The notes beneath the pieces were generated by a model. It was given only the letters and a program-made list of their open reading frames with translations, was not told the DNA's origin and ran no database searches. The position numbers were made by a program, and so were the translations under genes. 10,065 nt of DNA from Methanomicrobiales archaeon (lineage in GTDB: Archaea > Halobacteriota > Methanomicrobia > Methanomicrobiales > Methanospirillaceae): NCBI GenBank assembly GCA_012520015.1, contig JAAYPD010000182.1, positions 1-10,065 on the forward strand. Direction: 5' to 3'. Each line of letters opens with the position of its first letter. Within the stretch, counting starts at the first letter, position 1. Positions 1 through 5,466 of this stretch are shown here, in pieces.

Positions 1-565
1 CGGGTGAATTAATACCAAAGAGCGTACAACATGCAGGGTTAACGTCAATTAATATGCCATCTTTATTGTATAGTTCAATTGCAATGGGTGAATCTTCATA
101 AATATTTTTAAACTGGCCTTCAACCTCTAAAAGAGAATCCACCATCCGACGGTTCTGAACAAGAGTGTTGATTTTTTTTGCAAGATCGGCAAACTGCGAC
201 CTTATTTCATCTCCCTTCATCACGTACCCGTCTGCACCATTCTCAAATGCAGCGATGACAACATCTTCCCGCCCCTTACCGGTGAAGATGATAACAGGCG
301 TATCATCACCATCGTCGCGGATGGTTTTAAGGAGTGAAATGCCATTGGTATCTTCCATAATGTAATCTGCAATAATCGCATCAAACCGGTTCCTGGATAT
401 TTTTTCAAGCGCCTCCTTTCCAGAGCCGGCAGTATCAACCATGAAAGAGAACGTTGATACCAGGTAGTCCCTGGTAGCTTTAAGGACTTCTTCTTCGTCG
501 TCTATTACCAGAATATGGATATTATCGTTTTGTACCTGTGATGGAAACGGAGTAATGAATAACAT
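1..565 (-). CDS. Receiver-PAS signalling protein, N-terminal part (runs off the left edge)
   Basis: I translated this by hand from the ATG at 565; 188 codons are visible with no stop, so the C-terminus lies beyond base 1. Residues about 17-132 form a response-regulator receiver domain: acidic pair D22-D23, phospho-acceptor D67 (FDAIIAD), switch residue T95 (VIIFTGKGRE) and K117. A PAS domain starts near residue 148 (QFKNIYEDSP, then DVNPAC) and is cut by the edge. The first receiver of the 905-residue kinase at 5467-8184 shares the FTGKGRE and SQFA-LA signatures, so the two are paralogues, and this one probably also ends in more PAS domains or a kinase core. One oddity is that the usual Pro after the phospho-Asp (DYxMP) is Glu here (DYIME). 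The frame is open upstream to an ATG at 652, but a TATA box at 598-608 lies inside that extension, so I prefer the start at 565. There is no clear ribosome site. The domain call is firm; the full architecture is not known. Confidence 0.85.
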   Translation of the reverse strand, partial: MLFITPFPSQVQNDNIHILVIDDEEEVLKATRDYLVSTFSFMVDTAGSGKEALEKISRNRFDAIIADYIMEDTNGISLLKTIRDDGDDTPVIIFTGKGREDVVIAAFENGADGYVMKGDEIRSQFADLAKKINTLVQNRRMVDSLLEVEGQFKNIYEDSPIAIELYNKDGILIDVNPACCTLFGINSP

Positions 566-597
566 GAATATACAGATGAGTAATTTATTTTCCACAG

Positions 598-608
598 ATA
601 TATTTATA
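598..608 (-). promoter_or_regulatory. Archaeal TATA box for the receiver-PAS gene
   Basis: On the minus strand this reads TATAAATATAT, close to the archaeal TATA consensus. It is centred about 38 bases before the ATG at 565. Transcription would start near 578 and give a leader of roughly a dozen bases, which fits the lack of a Shine-Dalgarno sequence. This is inferred from sequence only. Confidence 0.5.
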
Positions 609-677
609 CAAGTGCATTCACCCGGGTTTCGCAGGAGGTGCAAATTATCCATTCCAAAATAACTGGTAAACTCTTAC

Positions 678-697
678 AAAAAGCGGGGAAAAAGCGG
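678..697 (-). terminator. Possible oligo-T terminator after the P-type ATPase gene
   Basis: Read on the minus strand, two CCGCTTTTT blocks follow each other. On the plus strand they are AAAAAGCGG at 678-686 and 689-697. They lie about 55-70 bases after the ATPase stop codon. Archaeal transcription often ends at short U tracts without a hairpin, so a terminator is plausible. The evidence is position and T-richness only. Confidence 0.25.
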
Positions 698-749
698 AGA
701 CAAATAACTTATTCCTTTCCTGTTTATTAAAGTCAAAGCCCTATGAAAT

Positions 750-3323
750 CTATGTATTCCTGAGTGCCTGGTCATATAAATGTCGGGGTTTTTTTCTTAA
801 GTTGAAAAGTTTCCAGGCTTCAAACCAGAGCACGCTTACCACCGCAGCCAGTGTACAGATAATTATCCCACCGGCTGGCAAGGAATCAAACCTGAATAGA
901 TCTCTTAATTCCGGAAGGGAGAGGATTAGGAGAAGACTGGAGATCGTTCCGACAAATACCCATGTCATCGCTTTATTAGGTGTCCTGATAGTGGATATGA
1001 TCGTCTCAGACCAGGATCGGTTTGTGAGGATAAGGAGCAGGTTTGCAAGGACGATAGTGGTGAAAGTCATGGTACGCACCTCGTCTTCTGAAAGATTGGC
1101 TGACAGGGCATAGGCATATACCAAAAACACTACAAACAAGACCACAAATCCCTGCATGAGTGAGAGGAAGAGAGTTTTCCGTGTAAATAACATCTCATCC
1201 CGGGATCTTGGAGGTCTTTTCATAACATCATGCTCTTCTTTTTCAGCCTCAAAAGCGATCGAACAGGTTGGATCGATGATAAGCTCAAGGAATACGATAT
1301 GCACAGGCATTAAAATAAGTGGCATACCAAGGAGAACCGGGATAAGCGACATTCCAGCAATAGGGACATGAATAGAGAATATATAGGCCATGGCCTTTTT
1401 CAGGTTGTCATATATTCTCCTTCCAAGCCTGACAGCAGAGACTATAGAAGTAAAGTTGTCATCAAGAAGCACAAGCGTTGATGCCTCGCGGGCAACATCA
1501 GTTCCTCTCCCTCCCATCGCAATACTAATATCTGCCGCCTTAAGGGCAGGAGCATCATTTACCCCGTCTCCTGTCATGGCTACGACTTCATCATTTGCCT
1601 TAAGAGCATTGACAATCCGTAGTTTTTGTTCAGGGATAACCCGTGCAAAAAGGGTCGTTGTCCTGAGCTGGTCCTGGAGCTCCGCATCAGACATCTGTTC
1701 AAGTTCCGGACCGGTGATACAGGTATCAGCATTAATCAGCCCAACCTGTCTTGCAATATTCTGGGCAGTTGCCGGATAATCGCCAGTAACCATGATCACC
1801 CTGATACCTGCGTCATAACACTCGCTTACCGCTTCAGGAATCCCTGGACGGACAGGATCTGCCATCCCTACCAGGCCAAGGAAAGTAAAGTTGAAATCAT
1901 GCTGGGTTCCCGGAAGGTTCAAAGATGGAGTTGAGGATTTGGCAACTCCCAGAACGCGAAGCCCGCCTGATGCAAGAGTCCCCGCATGTTCTGTCAACAT
2001 ATCTCTTTCACGCCCAGGTAAATGGCAGAGATCGGCTATTGCTTCAGGAGCACCCTTGCATGCAACGATGAATTCTCCCTTATTAGACTTCCAGACATTG
2101 GACATTGCCATGAGCTTGGATGTAACTGGGTATTCGGCTACTATCTCCCAGTCTTTGTGAATATGTTCAGTTATATCGCTGCCATTGTCAAATAACCGAA
2201 CAAGAGCTTTTTCCATTGGATCAAAAGGATCCTTTTTACTGGCAAGGATGGCATAAACAGACAGTTCATGGCAAAGATCAGGAACTCCAGGTTTATCCGG
2301 GTTATGTTCACAGAACTGGCCATGTGCGAAAAAAGACTGGACCACCATATTATTAAGTGTGAGTGTTCCTGTCTTGTCAACACATAAAACGGTTGCAGAA
2401 CCCAGTGATTCAATAGCCGTAACCTGGCGGGTCAGAACATTCTTTTGCGAGATTCTCCAGGCACCAAGTGCAAGAAATACAGTTAAAACCACTGGAAACT
2501 CTTCGGGAAGAATGGCCATTGCAAGTGTAATTCCTGCAAGAAGACCGGATATCCAGTCACCCCTGCCAGCCCCGTAGATAATGATGATGATACTGCACAA
2601 AAATATGCCGATGATGGCAATGGTCTTTACAATCGAGGTGATTTCAGATTTAAGACGTGTATCGTCACGCCTTACATCCTGAAGAACCGTCCCTATCTTT
2701 CCAATCTCAGTCCTGGTTCCTGTTTTCCAGACTTCTGCAAGAGCCTGCCCCTGGACAACAAGGGTTCCAGAGTAGATAAATGGCTGATCATCTCCTCCAG
2801 GTGCCTGCACAGGCATATCTTCGGTCCAGGGAATTTTTCTGACAGGAACCGATTCACCTGTGAGAAGTGACTCATCTATCATGATATTGTTGGAAGAGAG
2901 AATAACCCCGTCGGCCGGGACCCTGTCTCCTTCGGAGAGAATGAGAATATCACCAGGCACGACTTCTCTACCTGCAATACGTCTTTGCTGTCCGTCTCTT
3001 ATCACGAGAACCCTGGGGCTGGATAAACTACGAAGTGCTTCCAGGGCTTTTTCTGTCTTTTGTTCCTGGTATACCGTGATGCCGATGATGACAAATACAA
3101 AACTCATCAGCATGGCAGCTTCTGTGACATCACCAAGGAAAAAGTAGATAAGTCCGCTGGCGACCAGCAGAACAAACATCGGTTCTTTTACAACTTCAAG
3201 AACGATGTCAAAAAGGCTATTTTTCTTTTTTTCAGGAAGTTCATTATATCCGAATGTTCTTATCTTCTCAGCTGCCTGTTCGCTGGAAAGCCCATGACCG
3301 GATTCAATCCCTGGTAAAGTCAT
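750..3323 (-). CDS. P2-like cation-translocating P-type ATPase
   Basis: This membrane pump is driven by ATP through an aspartyl-phosphate intermediate. From the ATG at 3323 it is 857 residues. An in-frame TTG at 3359 would add 12 residues, but the familiar N-terminal cation-ATPase segment (GLSSEQAAEKIRTFGYNELP) sits just after the ATG, so I chose the ATG. Landmarks in order, numbered from it: actuator-domain TGES (155-158), M4 motif PEEFP (273-277), phosphorylation motif DKTGTLT with D316, nucleotide-binding KGAPEA (423-428), MVTGD (512-516), hinge TGDGVNDAP (584-592), then about six C-terminal membrane helices. No N-terminal metal-binding CxxC domain is seen, which argues against a copper or zinc pump. 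The M4 glutamate and the M6 aspartate (IIDPT) of Ca-ATPases are kept, but other ion ligands differ, so the transported ion is uncertain. The length is near the family norm. The gene appears to be a single transcription unit. Confidence 0.95.
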   Translation of the reverse strand: MTLPGIESGHGLSSEQAAEKIRTFGYNELPEKKKNSLFDIVLEVVKEPMFVLLVASGLIYFFLGDVTEAAMLMSFVFVIIGITVYQEQKTEKALEALRSLSSPRVLVIRDGQQRRIAGREVVPGDILILSEGDRVPADGVILSSNNIMIDESLLTGESVPVRKIPWTEDMPVQAPGGDDQPFIYSGTLVVQGQALAEVWKTGTRTEIGKIGTVLQDVRRDDTRLKSEITSIVKTIAIIGIFLCSIIIIIYGAGRGDWISGLLAGITLAMAILPEEFPVVLTVFLALGAWRISQKNVLTRQVTAIESLGSATVLCVDKTGTLTLNNMVVQSFFAHGQFCEHNPDKPGVPDLCHELSVYAILASKKDPFDPMEKALVRLFDNGSDITEHIHKDWEIVAEYPVTSKLMAMSNVWKSNKGEFIVACKGAPEAIADLCHLPGRERDMLTEHAGTLASGGLRVLGVAKSSTPSLNLPGTQHDFNFTFLGLVGMADPVRPGIPEAVSECYDAGIRVIMVTGDYPATAQNIARQVGLINADTCITGPELEQMSDAELQDQLRTTTLFARVIPEQKLRIVNALKANDEVVAMTGDGVNDAPALKAADISIAMGGRGTDVAREASTLVLLDDNFTSIVSAVRLGRRIYDNLKKAMAYIFSIHVPIAGMSLIPVLLGMPLILMPVHIVFLELIIDPTCSIAFEAEKEEHDVMKRPPRSRDEMLFTRKTLFLSLMQGFVVLFVVFLVYAYALSANLSEDEVRTMTFTTIVLANLLLILTNRSWSETIISTIRTPNKAMTWVFVGTISSLLLILSLPELRDLFRFDSLPAGGIIICTLAAVVSVLWFEAWKLFNLRKKPRHLYDQALRNT

Positions 3324-3495
3324 ACTATAGTCCCAAGTCAGTATCGCAAATATTTCCAAAACCCGGATTTATTGCATTATGTACTGATCAGGTTCTCATT
3401 AAAGAGGGATAAGGGATTGCATAAGGGCTTTTTACCAGCGCATCCTGGAATATATTCATTTTGCTACAGTGCTCCAATCCGTAAGGCAATGCACC

Positions 3496-3642
3496 TTAGT
3501 TGCTCCTCTGTCCATCCATGGACCAGGACTGGTGTATCCAGATGAACTTATGTTCGTTTAAGGGGATATGTAGTCCAAAATAGGGCCGACCCCTATTTTT
3601 TTGATTTTTCAAAACAACTTTTTTGAACCGGTCAGGCAGCAT
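3496..3642 (-). other. Doubtful 48-codon ORF or gene fragment
   Basis: An ATG at 3642, with CCCAGG directly upstream, opens 48 codons ending in TAA at 3496. The peptide is basic at first (FKKVVLKNQKNRGR) and aromatic in the middle (KFIWIHQSW). Downstream, the next frame carries a protein-like stretch (HGWTEEQLRCIALRIGAL, stop near 3467) with no start codon of its own. Together they could be the frameshifted tail of a decayed gene. I do not recognise either part. The ORF contains the 3577-3599 hairpin, and so short an ORF could easily arise by chance. Confidence 0.15.
3577..3599. repeat. Nine-base-pair hairpin followed by a T tract
   Basis: AAAATAGGG (3577-3585) pairs perfectly with CCCTATTTT (3591-3599) around the five-base loop CCGAC. 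On the plus strand it is followed by further T residues to 3602. The shape resembles an intrinsic terminator, but no plus-strand gene ends here: both neighbours point away from it. It may be left from a lost gene, act as a regulatory structure, or belong to an unrecognised small transcript. Confidence 0.5.
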
Positions 3643-3727
3643 CCTGGGTTAGCCCCTGAAGGGTCGTGTCCGGGTAAAAAGATAAACCTGCCATAATCTG
3701 TTTTTAAAGACTTCATTGATGCTGCAA

Positions 3728-3734
3728 CTATAAT
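3728..3734 (+). promoter_or_regulatory. Candidate TATA box of the ACT/UPF0210 operon
   Basis: CTATAAT lies 38-44 bases before the ATG at 3772, which puts a transcription start near 3756 and a leader of about 16 bases. The match to the archaeal consensus is modest, and a second A/T-rich stretch (3739-3750) is an alternative. The leader has no strong Shine-Dalgarno sequence. Confidence 0.35.
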
Positions 3735-3771
3735 CTCCTATTAAAACAAATAGATACGTTCTGGTTGGACC

Positions 3772-4044
3772 ATGAATAAAACAATTATCACCGTGGTAGG
3801 AAAGGACGCGGTTGGGATTATTGCCAAAGTCTGCACATATCTTGCTAATAATCATGTTAATGTTGAAGATATCTCCCAGACTATTGTGCAGGGTTACTTT
3901 AACATGATGATGATAGTCGACACAGGGCGCTGCACAAAGCCTTTTTCAGACATGGTAACTGAACTTGAAAATCTTGGTGATGAGATAGGAGTCAAAATCA
4001 GGTGCCAGCGTGAAGACATTTTTACGAAAATGCACCGTATCTGA
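3772..4044 (+). CDS. ACT-domain protein, UPF0237 family
   Basis: This 90-residue protein is one ACT domain, the small fold that binds amino acids or similar ligands and usually controls a partner enzyme. Visible features are the first strand plus ligand loop (TIITVVGKDAVGIIAKV, residues 4-20), helix one, VNVEDISQTIVQGYF (29-43) as the second strand region, and MMMIVD (45-50) as the third strand. The length matches stand-alone UPF0237 proteins, so the frame is intact. It is the first gene of a two-gene operon: its TGA is followed after 11 bases by the UPF0210 start. The same pairing is known in streptococci and other bacteria, which suggests the two proteins act together. A ligand-sensing subunit for the UPF0210 protein is my inference; neither ligand nor pathway can be read from the sequence. 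A GcvR-like regulatory role has been suggested for related ACT proteins but is not shown here. Confidence 0.93.
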   Translation: MNKTIITVVGKDAVGIIAKVCTYLANNHVNVEDISQTIVQGYFNMMMIVDTGRCTKPFSDMVTELENLGDEIGVKIRCQREDIFTKMHRI

Positions 4045-4055
4045 CAGGAATCTTC

Positions 4056-5420
4056 ATGATTAATATATTTGAGGTAAATGAGACCATCAACATGATAGAG
4101 CAGGAACAGCTCGATGTCCGGACTATTACACTTGGCATCAGCCTTCTTGACTGCTGTGATGCTGACCTTGATCTCTTAAATCAGAAGATATATGCAAAGA
4201 TTACAAGGCTGGCCAAAGACCTTGTCCAGACCGGTAAGGAGATTGAACTTGAGTATGGCATACCGATAGTTAATAAGAGAATATCCGTAACTCCCGTGGC
4301 ATTAGTCGCTGGTCCTGCCTGTTTTTCGATTGAAGACTGTGTATCTGTTGCCAGGACCCTTGATAAAGCCGCAGCCGATACTGGTGTCAATTTTATAGGG
4401 GGTTACTCGGCAATCGTCTCAAAAGGAATGACCAGAACCGATGAACTTCTGATCAGGTCAATCCCCCTGGCACTTTCCCTGACCGAACGGGTCTGTAGCT
4501 CAGTAAATATCGGATCTACCAAAACCGGGATTAACATGGATGCAGTAAGACTCATGGGAGAGATTATCAGGAAGACAGCAGAAGCAACAAAAGAACAAAA
4601 CTCCCTGGGCTGTGCAAAACTTGTTGTATTCTGCAATGCCCCTGATGACAATCCTTTCATGGCCGGGGCATTTCACGGTGTATCTGAAGCAGATGCAGTC
4701 ATACATGTCGGTGTCAGCGGTCCAGGGGTTGTCAAGCATGCGCTTGAGACTGTAAGGGGCAGGGATTTTGAAGTTTTATGCGAAACAGTCAAGAAAACAG
4801 CCTTTAAAGTTACACGTGTCGGACAGCTTGTTGCGCAGGTTGCATCTGAAAGGCTCTCAATTCCTTTTGGTATCGTTGATCTTTCACTTGCCCCAACCCC
4901 GTCAGTGGGCGACAGTGTTGCTGAAATTCTTGAAGAGATGGGGCTTGAATCGGTAGGGGCTCCAGGAACTACGGCTGCTCTTGCACTACTTAATGACCAG
5001 GTGAAGAAAGGAGGGGTGATGGCAAGTTCCTTTGTAGGTGGTCTTAGTGGAGCATTTATCCCGGTAAGCGAGGACCAGGGAATGATTGACGCTGTGATCC
5101 GTGGTGCACTCACAATTGAAAAACTGGAAGCGATGACCTGTGTCTGTTCAGTCGGGCTTGATATGATTGCAATCCCTGGTGATACGCCAGCTTCGACCAT
5201 ATCCGGAATTATCGCAGATGAGGCAGCAATTGGAATGATTAATCAAAAGACTACAGCCGTTCGCCTGATTCCGGTGATTGGAAAGGATGTCGGGGATAAT
5301 GTGGAATTTGGAGGTCTTCTGGGTCATGCCCCGGTGCAGAGGGTGAATACCTTTGATTGTAGTGAGTTTATCAATCGCGGTGGGAGAATTCCTGCACCAA
5401 TCCATAGTTTCAAAAATTGA
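4056..5420 (+). CDS. UPF0210 (DUF711, PFL-like) family protein
   Basis: This 454-residue protein spans the full usual length of UPF0210. Recognisable blocks are the N-terminus (FEVNETINMIEQEQLDVRTI), FIGGYSAIVSKGMT (113-126), NIGSTKTGINMDAV (151-164), HVGVSGPGVV (217-226), the glycine-rich AEILEEMGLESVGAPGTT (289-306), and the conserved C-terminal tail RGGRIPAPIHSFKN. It looks soluble, with no signal peptide or membrane helix. The family is called PFL-like for its fold. I see no glycyl-radical signature of the RVxGY type and no radical-SAM activase gene nearby, so pyruvate formate-lyase activity should not be assumed. The reaction is unknown. The start is supported by a short Shine-Dalgarno-like AGGAA at 4046-4050. 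The gene is co-transcribed with the ACT gene 11 bases upstream and converges on the sensor kinase with a 46-base gap. Confidence 0.93.
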   Translation: MINIFEVNETINMIEQEQLDVRTITLGISLLDCCDADLDLLNQKIYAKITRLAKDLVQTGKEIELEYGIPIVNKRISVTPVALVAGPACFSIEDCVSVARTLDKAAADTGVNFIGGYSAIVSKGMTRTDELLIRSIPLALSLTERVCSSVNIGSTKTGINMDAVRLMGEIIRKTAEATKEQNSLGCAKLVVFCNAPDDNPFMAGAFHGVSEADAVIHVGVSGPGVVKHALETVRGRDFEVLCETVKKTAFKVTRVGQLVAQVASERLSIPFGIVDLSLAPTPSVGDSVAEILEEMGLESVGAPGTTAALALLNDQVKKGGVMASSFVGGLSGAFIPVSEDQGMIDAVIRGALTIEKLEAMTCVCSVGLDMIAIPGDTPASTISGIIADEAAIGMINQKTTAVRLIPVIGKDVGDNVEFGGLLGHAPVQRVNTFDCSEFINRGGRIPAPIHSFKN

Positions 5421-5466
5421 TCGATGAAAAAGCAACATTAGTTGTCATGGATGTCAGTTCTCCATG

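Larger units (their letters stand above)
3324..3771. other. 448-base intergenic region between divergent genes
   Basis: This gap separates the ATPase (leftward) from the ACT/UPF0210 operon (rightward). It must hold both promoters, yet only the operon has a passable TATA box. It also contains an imperfect pair of abutting palindromes at 3510-3533 (GTCCATccATGGAC, then ACCAGgaCTGGT), a strong AT-flanked hairpin at 3577-3599, and a short minus-strand ORF. I see no RNA gene and no transposase signature. A longer open frame covering 3649-3855 on the minus strand overlaps the start of the ACT gene and is a shadow. Confidence 0.6.

Noticed and set aside
566..652. Upstream ATG at 652 as the start of the receiver-PAS gene
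   Set aside because: A good TATA box (598-608) lies within the extension, and the added residues lack domain similarity.
802..3317. Several plus-strand ORFs opposite the ATPase gene
   Set aside because: All lie within the strongly conserved minus-strand coding region and have no recognisable domains.
3324..3359. TTG start at 3359 for the ATPase (869 residues)
   Set aside because: The extra 12 residues add nothing recognisable, and the ATG at 3323 directly precedes the conserved N-terminal segment.
3649..3855. 68-codon minus-strand ORF between the ATPase and the ACT gene
   Set aside because: It overlaps the start of the well-supported ACT gene on the opposite strand, and its sequence is Cys/Arg-rich with no recognisable pattern.
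4673..5200. 175-codon minus-strand ORF inside the UPF0210 gene
   Set aside because: It is Ser/Thr/Pro-rich antisense text typical of a shadow; the plus-strand gene is conserved over its full length.
4056..5420. Pyruvate formate-lyase activity for the UPF0210 protein
   Set aside because: There is no RVxGY glycyl-radical motif, no active-site Cys pair pattern and no activase neighbour; the label reflects the fold only.
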